This document shows positions 17,101 through 32,100 of a DNA stretch of 64,000 nt, one piece after another; within the stretch, counting starts at the first letter, position 1, and the number at the start of each line of letters is the position of its first letter. The DNA comes from Photobacterium sp. CCB-ST2H9 (GTDB taxonomy: Bacteria > Pseudomonadota > Gammaproteobacteria > Enterobacterales > Vibrionaceae). The notes below the pieces were generated by a model. The model was not told where the DNA came from and searched no databases. It saw only the letters and a program-made list of their open reading frames with translations. The position numbers were made by a program, and so were the translations under genes. The stretch lies in assembly GCF_023151555.2 (NCBI RefSeq), contig NZ_CP100425.1:1798001-1862000 (forward strand), written 5' to 3'.

Positions 17101-20100
17101 CACTGAACAGTGGCGCCCCTGCAGCCATACCGCTGCAACGCTGAGCCAGAGCCAGTGGTGCATGCTCATGCAGCAGCAGGCCACTTAAGCGCTGATGCGC
17201 CTGGCGTACCGCAGACACAACATCCTGATCATCGATATCCAGACGCAATGGCAGCGTATTGATAAAGAGACCCATCGCCTGATCAGCCCCCTCACCGGCC
17301 TGCATCCGACCCAGTAAGACGGTACCAAACACCACCGCAGCTTTGTCTGTCACACGGGAAAGAACCTGCGCCCAGGCCAGATGACACAGACTTGCCAGAC
17401 TCACCCCGAGATGACGGGCCTGCTCCCGCAGTGCTGCATTGAGTTCAGCCGGCACAACGCAATGTGCTGTTGCAATGGCTTTGCCGTCGCCCCGAACGTT
17501 ACTCAGCTCAAACGGCAGCACGGGTTCCTCGATATCTGCCAGCATTTCCCGGAAGAATGCTTCATGGGCATCCTGACTCATCCCCAGACGGGTCTGAGCA
17601 ATTACATTCCGGTATGGCGGTGCAATCGCGAGCGAATCCGCTTTCCCGTCCAGAATCGCTGCCACTTCGCTTTCAATCAGTGCTGAAGTGGAGTGATCGC
17701 CGATCATATGATGCCATTGTTGCAGCATCAGCCATCGGCCCTGTTCATCTTTTGCAATCACCAGATTCAGGAGCGGTGCCTGTGTCAGATCCAGTCGTGA
17801 ATGGCGCGGGTCAAACTGCGCCATCAACTGTTCGGCCACAGGTCCCTCCTGTGGATCCAGTACCAGTTCGCGGACAGGCAATGTTGCTTTGCGCCATACA
17901 ACCTGAACCGGCTCAGACAGTCCCTGACTGAGAAAGGCTGAACGCAGGATATCGTGACGATCCACAACAAGCTGCATGGCCGACAGCCAGGCATCAAGGC
18001 GTGTACGACTATCAAATTGCAGCATGGCAGACAACAGATAGGTATCGCCTTGCTCACTGAGCAGATGATGGAAAAGGATTCCTTCCTGCAACGGCGACAG
18101 ACCATAGATATCCTGCACATTGCCGACCCCGCCCGGAACCCCGGCAACCACCTGATCAATTTCCTGCTGACTCAGATTCGCCAGTGGCAGTAACGCAGGA
18201 GTGATGTGAGTTGTTTCAGCCGTGATCAGATTCTCCGGCACCTGAACCTCATGCTGGGTACCCAGCGCCGATGCCAGCGCCGCAAGCGTGGGTGAAGAGA
18301 AAAGCGTGTTCACACCAGCCGAAAGACCGTGCCGGCGCAGTGCCGCCATCAGTTTCACCACAAGTAACGAGTGACCGCCCAGTTCGAAGAAATTGTCATG
18401 GCGACCAATACCTTCCACCCCGAGCACTTCAGACCAGAGTCCAGCCAACAGGCGTTCCGTATCTCCCTGCGGCGCTTCATACACCCGGCCAGCATCAGCA
18501 TCCGGCACAGGGAGCGCACGGCGATCCAGCTTACCATTCGGGGAAATTGGCAACGCCTGCATGCAGACAAAGGCTGCCGGAATCATATATTCAGGTAAAC
18601 GTGCCGACAGGAACTGTCGTAACTGTTCGATCAGGGATGTCTGTACACTCGCTTCCTGATTGTCCTCTTCTTGTTCGAAGACTTTCGGAACCATCCAGGC
18701 CACCAGGCGTTTTTCGCCATTCCTTCCGGGCAAGGCATCCACAGCCACATCACGCAATGCCGGATGTGCTGCGAGCTGGGTTTCGATTTCTCCCAGTTCA
18801 ATCCGGAAGCCACGGATTTTCACCTGCTGATCATTCCGGCCCAGATATTCCAGACTGCCGTCGGCCAGATAGCGCACCATATCGCCGGTACGATACATCC
18901 GCCCGCCCGGATGGAATGGATCTGCCAGGAAGCGCTCAGCCGTCAGTTCAGGCTGATTCAGATAGCCCCGTGCCACCTGAAGACCACCGACGTAAAGCTC
19001 TCCCACTGTGCCTCGAGGCACTGGCAGACCCGCTTCATCCAGCAGGTAGATCCGGGTATTGCTGACGGGTCGCCCGATGGAAGGCACCGCCGCATCCAGC
19101 GCTAACGTCGCAGACGTTGCTACGACGGTTGTTTCTGTCGGGCCATAGTTGTTCATTACGATCAGCCCTTCAGGTACCTCCAGCGGCCAATGGCGGAGAC
19201 TGTCACCACCGATCAGCAATTGACGTAACGAAGGCGGCATCATCCCATTTGCCAGCGCAACTTCCGCCAGCGGCGTCACCATAAAGGAAACCTGTGCGCC
19301 ACTGTGCTGCCACCAATGCAGCAATGCTTCACTGTTCCCGGCAACCTGAGGTGGCGGCAGCAACAAGGATGCACCCAGCGACAGTGCCGGCCAGATCTCC
19401 CAGACACAGGCATCAAAGCCAAGGCCAGCCATGCAGGTCGTTTTTTCCCTCGCCTGCAGCCCGGTCGCCTCTTCATGCCAGTGAATCAGATTCAGTAACT
19501 GACCGTGCTCGACCATCACCCCTTTGGGCTGTCCGGTAGAACCTGAGGTGTAGACGACATAGGCCAGATGCTCTGGACGAACCTCAACGACTGGTGCACC
19601 GACAGAGACAGGTGTCGACAAGGGCTGATCCAGTGACAGCACAGGCACATCAATATCACTCAGGGTCTGATCACCGATGGCTTTACAGCCGACGGAATCA
19701 GCCAGCAGCAGGGTTGGAGCACAGTCGCTCAGAATATAACTCAAGCGGTCACCGGGATAAGCCGGATCCAGCGGGACATAGGCACCACCGGCTTTCAGCA
19801 CGGCCAGCAAAGCCACAACCATATCCGGTTTGCGTGCGGCGCAGACAGCGACCCGTGTTTCTGTGCCGACACCCCGGTCAATCAGGGCATGCGCCAGTCG
19901 GTTCGCCCGGCTGTCCAGCTGACCATAGCTCAGCACTTCATCGCCACAAACCAGTGCGAGTGACTGAGGAGAGCGCCCCACCTGTGCTTCAAACAGATGG
20001 TGGACTGCATGATGCTTCGGATACACCCGCTCCGTCTGGTTCATGTCATTGAGTAAGAGGTTACGTTCTGCTTCCGGCAATAGATCCACACGGGAAACCG

Positions 20101-23100
20101 GTATGGCAGAATCCGTCACCATCGCCTGAAGCACAGCTTTCAAATACTCGCTGAAGCGGTTGGCCGTGCCGGCATCAAACAAGGCGGTCGCATAGTTCAG
20201 AGCGCCCGTGATCTGATGGTCCGCTTCTCTCAGTTCCAGCGTCAGATCAAACTTCGCAATATCATAGGCCAGACCGGCCTCCGCAACAGTCAGCTCCGGT
20301 AAGTTGATGTCACGAACCGAACCCTCCTGCCAGGACAGCATGACCTGGAATAACGGTGTTCTGTCGAGCTGACGCGGCGGGTTAATCACTTCAACCACTT
20401 GCTCAAACGGCAAATCGCTGTTTTCGCGGGCAGCAAGGACAGACTGTCTGACCCGGGTCAGCAATGAACGCAATGTCGGATCGTCCCGCAGATCAATATG
20501 CAGGGCCAGTGTGCTGACAAAGAAGCCCACCAGCGGTTCAACTTCCAGACGGCCACGATTTGCATCCGGCATACCAATCATAACTTCCTGCTGACCGGCC
20601 AGACGCGAGAGGACAATCCCCCAGGCAGAGAGCACGGTCATAAACAGGGATGTTCCCTGACGCTGGCTTAACTGACGCAAGGCTTGAGTCAGCTCAGCAT
20701 CAATCACAAGGGGTACTTCCGCCCCGGCGAAAGACTGCACCGGCGGACGGGGTCTGTCGGTTGGCAGCGTCAGCTGTATGGGGGCATCACCCAGTGTGGC
20801 TTTCCAGAAGCTGGCCTGTGCATCCAGTCGTTCCTGGCTGAGATGTTCCCGTTGCCAGTGCGCATAATCCGCATACTGCAAGGCCAGCGGCGGTAATGGA
20901 TTAGCCTGTTGCTGGCGGAATGCGCCATACAGCTCGCTCAGTTCCTGCAAGAGGATCTTCGACGACCAGCCATCAGAGACAATATGATGACAAACCAGCA
21001 GGAACAGGTATTCATGGTCCGTCACCTGCCAGAGATGCGCAGCAACGAGCGGGCCATTTTCCAGATCAAACGGCGCAGCCATCACCTGACGAATCCGGGC
21101 CATGACCAGATCGCGGTTTCGGGTTTCATTGCTCAGCGTTTCCGTGCGCAGGTCATGCCAAACGTAAGGCATCGGTTCAACCGGAAGAATACGAACCTGA
21201 GGCTGATCGTCCTGCGTGACAAACACACTACGCAGACTTTCATGCCGTGCATAAAGCGCGTCCAGGCTTTGTCTGAATGCATCCGGATCCAGATCACCGG
21301 TCAGTTCCAGAACAAGCGGGATATGATAGGTTTCACTGTTGCCTTCCATCTGGCTCAGGAACCACAGCCGTTGCTGGGCAAACGACAGCGGCAAAACTTC
21401 ATCCCGGGAAACCGGCACAATCGGTAACTGATGAACATCCTCATTCCGGTGGAGCTGTTCAGCTAATGCATGAAGGACCGGCGCAGCAAACAATGCGGAC
21501 AGCGAGAGTTGCCATCCGGCCTGTTCTAGCCGGTTTGCCAGCTGTACCGCCAGCAACGAATGTCCGCCAAGATCGAAGAAGTTATCCTGGCGGCCAACTT
21601 TTTCAATGCCCAGCAGAGATTCCCACAACGTTGCCAGCAGCGTTTCCCGTTCACCTCGGGGTGACTCGTAGGATTCGCGGATCCCGGCTGCGCTTTCCGG
21701 CGCAGGCAAGGCACGTTTATCCAGTTTGCCATTGGTTGTGAGCGGCAACGCATCCAGCCAGAGATAAGAAGATGGCACCATGTAATCCGGCAAGCGACCC
21801 GCCAGGAACTGACGGAGTTGTCCTGCCAGCACCTCGCAGTCAGCCTGAGGTCCGGGAACAATCCAGGCCACCAGACGCTTGTCGCCATCTGCCGCTTCCC
21901 AGGCATCTACCGCAACATTGAGAACCGATTCGTGCGCAAGAATTGCAGCTTCCACTTCTCCGCATTCAATCCTGAAGCCACGAATTTTCACCTGATGGTC
22001 ATTCCGGCCCAGATAGTCCAGCTCGCCGTTTGGCAAATAACGGGCTAAATCACCAGAGCGATACATGCGACAGCCCGGATGGAATGGATCATCCAGAAAA
22101 CGTTCTGCATTCAGTTCCGGACGATTGAGATAGCCCCGGGCCACCCCTTCACCACCCACATACAATTCACCTACGGCGCCGTGCGGGACCGGCTGACCAT
22201 GCGGATCCAGCAGATACACACGCAGATCCGAGATCCGGCGGCCAATCGGGCTGCCGCTGGACCGGACATCAGCCGGTGACATTGCCCTGTAAGTGACGTG
22301 AACAGTTGTTTCGGTGATCCCATACATATTGACCAATTGCGTTACATCGGCCGGATTGCGGGCATACCAGGGAGCCAAATCAGCCGGATTCAGCATTTCC
22401 CCGCCAAATACGATGGTTCTTAACTGATGCGGCGTTTCATCCTGGGCCTGAATGAAAGCTTTGAATGCACTTGGCGTCTGGTTCAGAACCGTCACGCCAT
22501 GCCGGCAAATGAACGAATAGAAATCCCGGGCCGAACGTGCTGTCGCCTGAGGGACAACCACCAGGCAGCCACCGTGTCGCAGTGCCCCCCAGATTTCCCA
22601 CACCGAAAAATCAAATGCAAACGAATGGAAAAGACACCAGACATCATCTGCACAAAAACTAAATTCGGTCTCAGTCGCACTGAACAGGCGATCGACCTGC
22701 CGGTGTTCAACCATGACGCCTTTCGGTTTCCCGGTGGAACCCGACGTATAAATCACATAAGCCAGACTGGCGGGCGTCAATCCGGTCACCTCCGGATTCC
22801 GGCTGTCTCCGTCAAAAGCTTGTTCAAGCGGCAACTGCGGCAGCTCTATCTCACCCAGCGCGGCACGGCCTTTTTCATCAGCCAGTAACAGAACCGGATT
22901 AGCGTCTTCAAGGATGTACTGCAAACGATCACCGGAATAAGCCGGATCTAACGGAACATAAGCGCCGCCCGCTTTCAGAATGCCAAGCAAACCGATGATC
23001 AACGCCGGACTGCGTTCAGCACAGATTGCAACTCGGCTCTCCGGCTGAACACCCCGTTCAATTAACACATGAGCAAGCCGGTTTGCTTCGGTATTCAGCG

Positions 23101-26100
23101 CAGCATAGGTCAGACGTTGCTCACCACAGACCAGCGCAATCGCTTCAGGCGTTTGCACCACCTGATCTTCGAACCGCTGTGTCAGGCATAGTGACGCAGT
23201 ATTGAGGGCGGGTGTCTGATTCAGTGTTTCCAGTAACAGACGAAGTTCACTGGGGGGCATCACATCCAGCTGACTGACCGGCAACTCCGGTGTCTCCGAC
23301 AAAGCGTGCACCAGTAAGGCCAGCGTCTGCTCCATATAACCGCAAATGCGCCCGGCTTCAATTGGCTGACTGATTTGTGCCGTCAGTCCCAGTGAATCAC
23401 CACCGTCTTCAACAGACATCACAAACGGGTAGTTGGTCCGGTCATCCACATGCAGCAGCGTGACACCTTCCGGCAGCTCTAGCTCATCGCCGTCATTGTG
23501 CCGGTAGTTCAGCAAGGCACTGAACAAAGGCATTCCGGGAATAATGCCACTGCAACGCTGTGCTTCGGCCAGTGATGCATGTTCATGCTGCAACAATCCA
23601 CTGAGTCGCTGATGCGCCTCGTGTACAGCGGCTTCAACTGTCCTCTGATTGATATCCAGACGCAGCGGCAGCGTATTAATGAACAGTCCCATGGCCTGTT
23701 CCGCGCCTTCCCCGGCTTGCATCCGGCCCAGCAGTACTGTACCGAACACCACAGCATCCTGTCCGGTCATCCGGGCAAGAACCTGCGCCCAGGCGAGATG
23801 ACACAAGCTGGCCAGACTGACCCCCAGACGCCGGGCTTGCTGACGTAAATTCCGGTTCAGCTCAGCAGGCAGTTTCAGACTGGCTTCATTTATTGTCCGG
23901 CCGCCGCCCTGAACATCGCTCAGACCAAAAGGTAATGTCGGTTCATCGATATCCGCCAGCATCTCGCGGAAAAATGCTGCATGCTCACCCGTTCCGAACC
24001 GGGCCTGAGCCACTGCATGACGGAAAGGCTGTGCTGGCAGCAATGCGGCGCCCCGGCCAGACAGAATCGCCCTCACTTCCTCCATCATCAATGCCAGTGT
24101 CGAGTGATCCCCAATCAGGTGATGCCATTGCTGCAACAGACACCAGCTGCCGTCTGTGTCTTGCGCAGCCGCAAACCGCATCAGCGGCGCCCGGGTCAGA
24201 TCCATCCGGTTCCGCGCCGAATCAAAGCGGGCTTCAAGGGCTGAGACAAGGGTTCTCTCCTCTGCTCCCTGTTCGGAATCCGATTCTGAACGCAGCTGGA
24301 GGAAATCAACCTTCAAGTTGGCTTTGCGCCAGACCACCTGAACCGATTCCGACAACCCGGCACTCACAAAGGCGGTACGCAGGATGTCATGACGATCAAC
24401 CACCTGCTGCATTGCATTTAACCAGCCATCCAGTGTTGCACGAGATTCAAACCGCATCATCGCCGACAGCAGATAGGTATCACCGCGCTCATTCAGCCGA
24501 TGGTGGAACAAAATCCCTTCCTGTAAGGGGGACAGACCATAAATATCCTGAATATTCCTGAGCCCCTCAGGAACCGTCGCCACAACACGATCAATTTCCT
24601 GCTGATTCAGACTGGCCAGAGGCAGCAGCTCTGGCGTAATTGCCTTCGTGTCCGGTGTGAGCTGATTCTCTGGAACCTGAACATCGTGTAATGTTGCCAG
24701 CGCTGCCGCCTGAGAAGCCAGAGTCGGAGCAGAAAACAACGCTTTCATCTCCGCAACCAGTCCATAACGGCGCAATTTTGCCAGTAACTTCACCACCAGC
24801 AGCGAATGGCCCCCCAGTTCGAAGAAATTATCCTGACGACCAATACGTTCAACACCCAGCACCTCTGCCCAGATGTCGGCCAGCAGCCTTTCCTGCTGCC
24901 CCTGTGGTGCCTCATAGCTGGCACGTTCCTGAGGATTTTCTTTGGGTTCAGGTAAAGCCCGGCGATCCAGTTTACCGTTTGGCGACAAAGGCAATGCATC
25001 GACCGCAGTCCATGTGACAGGCACCATATATTCCGGTAAACGTCCCGTCAGGAAATCCCGCAAGTCGGCCGGCACCAGCGCTGTGCCTGTTTCACACACA
25101 ACCCAGGCCACCAGCCGTTTGTCACCACGGTCATCAGCACGCGCATCAACCACCACCTCACGAACCGCCGGATGAGTCGACAAGACCGCTTCAATTTCGC
25201 CACACTCAATCCGGAAACCGCGAATTTTCACCTGCTGGTCATTCCGGCCCAGATATTCAATGTTGCCATCAGGCAGATATCGAGCCAGATCCCCGGTACG
25301 ATACATCCGCCCGCCGGAATGGAACGGATCAGCCAGAAACCGTTCTGCGGTCAGTTCGGGACGATTGAGATAGCCCCGTGCCACCTGAACCCCACCAATA
25401 TAAAGTTCACCGGCTGCACCCTGCGGTACAGGTTGCCCGTATTCATCCAGCAGATAAATGCGAGTGTTTGCCACCGGACGACCGATCGGAACGGTCACCA
25501 GCTCAGATTCGCGGGTGCAATGCCAGGCCGTGACATCAATCGCGGCCTCCGTCGGACCATAAAGATTATGCAGTTCTGCATGAGGCATCTGACGATAAAA
25601 CTCCGTCACCAGACTCGCAGGCAACGCTTCACCACTGCACATCACCCGGACAACGTGCTGACAGCGCGCAGTCGCTCCCTCAGATGCCAGAAAACTTTGC
25701 AGCATAGACGGAACAAAATGCATCGTCGTGACGTTGTCACGCAAGATGGCACAACTCAGATAATCCGGGTCCTTATGGCCTTCAGGACGCGCCATCACCA
25801 GGCGCGCACCATAAATCAACGGCCAGAAAAACTCCCAGACCGAAACATCAAAACCAAACGGTGTTTTCTGTAATACAGTATCTTCTGCAGTCAGACCATA
25901 AGTGTCCTGCATCCAGATCAACCGGTTGACGATCGCTCGGTGCTCATTCATCGCCCCTTTCGGTTTTCCGGTCGAGCCCGAGGTATAAATCACGTAAGCC
26001 AGATGATGGGCCTGCGATTGTGATAACGGATTCTGACTGCTGAGATCCGAAGAATATGCGCCATCCAGAGCCAGTACAGGCACGCTGTGTGTGCCAAGTG

Positions 26101-29100
26101 CCTGACGACCGGCAGCATCGGCCAGCAGCAGCACCGGATCAGCATCTTCCAGAATGTACTGAAGCCGCTCTCCCGGGTAAGCGGGATCTAACGGCACATA
26201 ACCGCCGCCCGCTTTGAGGACCCCGAACAAGGCGACGACCATGGCCACACTTCGCTCAGCACAGACAGCCACCCGGCTGTCCGGACCAACACCGCGTGCA
26301 ATCAGCACATGAGCCAGTTGGTTAGCTGCCGCGTTCAGCTCGGCGTACGTCAGACGCTCCTCTTCACAAACCAGTGCAATTGCTTCGGGTGAACGGGACA
26401 CCTGCGCTTCAAACAATTGCTGCAGGGTCACATCAACCGGATAATGACGTTCGGTTTGATTTAAACCATCCAGTAACCACATCCGCTCAGTATCTGGCAT
26501 CAGATTGAGTTGCGATGCAGGCTGCGCCGCATCAGACACCATCGCCAGAAGCACCTCACGCAAATAGCCGCCAAAACGCTCAACGGTAGAGACATCAAAC
26601 AGCGCGGTTGCGTAATTGAGCATCCCTTGAATCTGATTGCCCTGCTCAGCCAGTTCCAGCGTCAGTTCATACCGGGCTGTGTCATGAACCAGATTTGTTT
26701 CTTTTACCTGAAGACCTGGAACAGAAATATTCCGGACTGAACCGTCCTGCCAGGCCAGCATCACCTGAAACAAGGGTGTTCTGTCCAGCATTCTTGGCGG
26801 ATTGATGGCTTCCACCACCTGTTCAAAAGACACATCATTGTTTTCACGCGCAGCAAGTACCACCGTTTTTACCCGGGTCAGTAAATCAGCGACAGTCGGA
26901 TCGTCACGCAGATCCAGATGCAGGGCCAGTGTACTGACAAAGAATCCGACCAGCGGCTCAACCTCCAATTGTCGCCGATTGGCCTCAGGGATCCCGATGA
27001 CGACTTCCGGCTGCCCGGCAAGCCGAGACAGCACGATTCCCCAAGCGGTCAGCACCGTCATAAACACCGAGAGGTTGTGCTGTTCACTGAACTGACGCAG
27101 CGACGCTGTCAGTTCATCACTGAACACGACGGGGATCTGTGCACCGGCAAAGGATTGCACCGGCGGATGGGGCCTGTCGGTTGGCAATGTCAGATGTGTC
27201 GGGGCTTCACCTAACGTTTCCCGCCAGAATTGCGTCTGTTGTTCAAGCCGTGCCGGATTCAGTTGCACCTGTTGCCAGTTCGCATAATCCACGTACTGCA
27301 ATTTCAGTGGCGGTAAAGGATTCACCTGTTGCTGGCTGAATGCCCCGTACAGCACACTCAGGTCTTGCAGGATGTTTTTAACCGACCAGCCATCTGACAC
27401 AATGTGATGGCAAAGCAACAGGAACAGACATCTGTCGTCCGCCAGTTGCCAGAGATGCGCGCACACGACAGGGCCGGATGCCAGATCAAAGGGCTGGCCG
27501 ATCACCTGACAGGCCTGAGCCATTGCCTTCGATTCACTGTCTTGATCAGCACGCAGGTCATGCCATGTCAGTGGCATCGGCGAAACCGGCAGAATCCGGA
27601 CTTCCGGCTGACCGTTTGTCGCGACAAAAGTACTCCGTAAAGCTTCATGGCGTTCATAGAGTGCATCCAGACTTTGTTCAAATGCAGATGTGTTGAGATC
27701 TCCCTGCAACTCCAGCAACAGCGGAATATGATAGATTCCGCTGCTTCCTTCCAGTTGCTCCAGGAACCACAAACGCTGCTGCGCAGACGACAACGGCAGT
27801 TTGCTCTCTCTGTGAACCGGTTCAATCGGCTGAACAATTGCATGCTGAAGGCTTTCCAGTTGCTCAGCCTGTGCATGCAACACGGGTTTGGCGAACAGCG
27901 CAGCCAGCGGCAGTTTCCACCCGGCCTGTTCCATGCGGTTTGCCAGTTGTACGGCTAAGAGTGAATGCCCGCCCAGTGCAAAAAAGTTATCCTGACGACC
28001 GACCGTATCAATTTTCAGGACTTCTCCCCACAACCGGGCCAGCAATTGTTCTTTCTCCCCTTTCGCTGGTTCATAGGCCTGACGGATCCCGGCTGCATTT
28101 TCCGGTGCCGGTAAAGCACGCTTATCCAGCTTGCCATTGTTCGTGAGAGGCAAGCTGTCCAGCAGGACATAAGATGCCGGAATCATGTAGTCCGGCAGGC
28201 GATCTCCCAGTGCATCTCGGATTTGAGCCGAGAACTGACCCTGGTCGGCATTCGGATGCGGGACAATCCAGGCCACCAGCCGCTTGTCGCCATCCGGCGA
28301 CTGCCATGCATCAACGGCCACGCTGGACACCTGTTCATGCGCCAGAATTGCAGCTTCCACCTCACCACACTCGATCCGGAAACCCCGGATTTTCACCTGC
28401 TGATCGTTTCGTCCCAGATATTCCAGCTCACCATTTGGTAAATAGCGGGCCAAATCTCCGGAACGGTATAAACGGCCACCCGGATGGAACGGATCATCCA
28501 GAAACCGTTCTGCATTGAGCTCCGGCCGGTTCAGATAACCGCGGGCCACCCCTTCGCCACCGACATACATTTCTCCCACGGCGCCCAGTGGCACAGGCTG
28601 ACCGTAAGGATCAAGCAGATAGAGGCGAAGATCCGAAATGCGATGTCCGATCGGGCTGCCTATGTTTTCAATATCTGCCGGGGACATCGCACGGTAAGTC
28701 ACATGCACCGTTGTTTCCGTAATGCCGTACATATTTACCAGTTGCGGTGCATCAGCAGCATTGCGTGCGTACCAGGGTGCCAGATCCGCCGGATTCAGCA
28801 TTTCACCACCAAAAATAATGGTTCTCAGCTGGTGGGAAGTCTCATCCTGGGCCTGAATAAACGCCTTGAAGGCACTTGGGGTCTGATTCAGCACGGTCAC
28901 ACCGGTCTGACAGATCAACTGGTAAAAATCTGTCGCCGAACGAGCCGTTGCCTGCGGAACGATCACCAACTGTCCGCCATGTCGTAATGCGCCCCAGATT
29001 TCCCAGACAGAGAAATCAAAAGCATAGGAATGAAACAGACACCAGACGTCATCGGCACGGAAGTCAAAATCGGCATGTGTGGCATGGAACAACCGGTCAA

Positions 29101-32100
29101 CCTGACGATGTTCAACCATCACCCCTTTCGGTTTGCCGGTTGAGCCGGACGTATAAATCACATAAGCCAGATGGGCTGGCGTTAAACCAGCGACCTGCGG
29201 ATTCTGACGACTGCCTTCCCGAGACTGACCTAACGCAAACAGCGGCACATGTTGCTCTCCAACCGCCGCCTGACCGGCTTCATCGGCCAAAATCAGTACT
29301 GGCTCAGCGTCCTGCAGAATGTAATTCAGACGTTCACCGGAATAAGCCGGATCCAGCGGCACATAGGCCCCGCCCGCTTTGAGAATTGCCAGAATCGCGA
29401 CGATTGTATTCGGCCCGCGCTCGGTACAGAGGGCAACCAGACTGCCCGGACCGACACCGCGCGCAATCAGATCATGCGACAGCAAATTAGCCTCGAAATT
29501 CAGTTGACCGTAGGTCACGGTTTTCTGCTGGTACACCAGCGCAATCGCCTCTGGCGTCCGGGCCGCCTGCGCCTCAAACCGGTGATGCAGACAGGCTGGC
29601 TGAGAGTCATTCTCCGCTGTGACATTCCAGCGGTTCACCAGCAGATCAAACTCATCGTCAGGCAAAATTGACAACTCATAGGCCGGAATATCCGGCGTCT
29701 GCGCCAGAGCATTGACCAGTGCACCCAGCGTTTGCTGCATATAACCACAAACACGCGACGCTTCGATCGGATGAATCACCTGAGCTGTTAAGGACAGTGA
29801 ATCCATGCCGTCGTCGACACAGAGGACAAACGGATAATTTGTCCGCTCAATGGCGCTGACCAGGCTCACTCCGTCCGGCAACGGCAGATTTTCACCTTCG
29901 TTATGGCGATAATTGAGCAATGCACTGAACAACGGAGCTCCCGCCGTCACGCCGCTGCAACTTTGTGCGAGCGCCAGCGATGCATGTTCATGGGCAAGCA
30001 GCCCGCTCAGGTTCTGATGTGCCTGACGCGCAGCTTCTTCAATACTCCGGCTGTCGAGGTCCATACGCAGAGGCAAGGTATTGATAAAGAGACCCATTGC
30101 GCTGTCGGCACCTTCCCCGGCCTGCATCCGTCCCAGTAAAACGGTCCCGAAAACCACAGTGTCCTGTCCGCAGGTTCTCGCCAGTACCTGACCCCAGGCC
30201 AGGTGACACAAACTGGCCAGACTGATGCCCAGCCGTTTGGCCTGATAACGCAACGCCTGATTCAGTTCCGGCGTTATTGCCAGACGGGCTTCATTAACTT
30301 GATGACCATCACTGTGAACATTGCCCAGCCCAAAAGGCAGCACCGGTTCTGAAATATCAGCCAGCATCTTGCGGAAAAATACCTTATGTTCGCTTTCGCT
30401 GACACCCAGTCTTGCCTGCGCAACTGCATTCCGGAAAGGTTGCGGGCGGCTCAGTGTCTTCTGATGGCCTGCCATCATCGTCCGAACTTCATCGACCATA
30501 AAAGCCAGTGTGGAATGGTCACCGATCAGGTGATGCCATTGTTGCAGGACGCACCAGCTGCCGTCCGTATCTTCCGCAACCACGAAATGCAGCAATGGCG
30601 CCTGCGTCAGATCCAGACGGGTATGGCGGGGATCATAACGTGATTCCAGCTGTGTACTGACAGGCCCGTCTGCGGGGTCAAGATCCAGCTCTGCCACCTG
30701 AAAGTCGGCCTGACGCCAGACCACCTGAACCGGTGATGCGGCTCCGGATCCAACAAACGCAGTGCGCAAAATATCGTGACGGTTCACAACCTGCTGCATG
30801 GCGTGCAGCCAGGCATCCAGACGAGCCCGGTTTTCAAAACGCAATGTCGCTGACAACAGATAGGGATCACCCTTTTCTGCCAGCAAATGATGGAAAAAGA
30901 TCCCTTCCTGCAAAGGAGACAAGGCGTAGATGTCCTGGACGTTGGCGACACCGCCCGGGACTATCTGAACGACGGCATCAATCACTGCCTGACTCAACTC
31001 AGCCAGAGGTAGCATCGCTGGCGTAATCTGCTGACTGTCTGGCCGGATCTGATTTTCCGGCACGATCACGTCATGTTGTGTGCTCAGCGTCTGAGCCAGT
31101 GCTGACAAGGTCGGCGCCGCAAATAAGGCCGGTAAATCCGTTGTCAGTCCGGCGCTTCTCAGCTTCGCCATCAGTTTCACCACCAGCAGTGAATGCCCGC
31201 CCAGTTCAAAAAAATTGTCCTGACGGCCAATACGTTCGATGCCCAGGATTTCCTGCCAGATCTTTGCCAGTAATTGTTCTGTTTCACCCTGCGGTGCAAC
31301 ATACTCGGTTCGGCCCCCCGTATTCAGTTCCGGCACAGGCAGTGCTCGCCGGTCCAGCTTGCCGTTCGGAGACAGCGGCAATGCGTCCAGACGAATATAA
31401 GCGGTTGGGATCATATAGCCGGGCAAGCGCTCCGCCAGAAACTCACTGAATTCTGCTGTTAAGCTCAGCCAGTCACAAGTCGCGGTCGGTACCACCCAGG
31501 CAACCAGTCGTTTCTCGCCGCTCTGGTCATCCGGGGCATCAACCACCACATCGCGGACTGCGGGATGAGCGCCCAGCTGCGCCTCAATTTCTCCCAGTTC
31601 AATCCGGAACCCCCGAATTTTAACCTGTTGATCGTTCCGTCCGAGGTATTCAAGACTGCCATCGTCTAGATACCGGACCAGATCCCCGGTCCGGTACATC
31701 CGTCCCCCCGGATAAAACGGATCATCCAGGAAACGTTCGGCAGTCAGTTCAGGCTGATTCAGATAGCCCCGGGCAACCTGTACGCCACCAACATATAATT
31801 CACCAATCGCGCCAAACGGAACGGGCTGCCTGTGCTCATCCAGCACATAAATCCGTGTATTCGAAATTGGACGACCAATCGAAGGAACAGCCGCACCTGT
31901 CTCCGGATTTCCTGACGTCGCGACAACCGTGGTTTCCGTCGGGCCGTAGTTATTCAGAAGCGTCAGCCCTTCCGGTAAGGCCTGCGGCCAGCGACGGATG
32001 CTGTCTCCGCCAATCAGCAGCATGTTCAGCGCGGGCGGTAACGTCCCGTCCGCCAGTGCAATCTCTGCAAGCGGCGTCACCATAAAAGACACTTGTGCTT

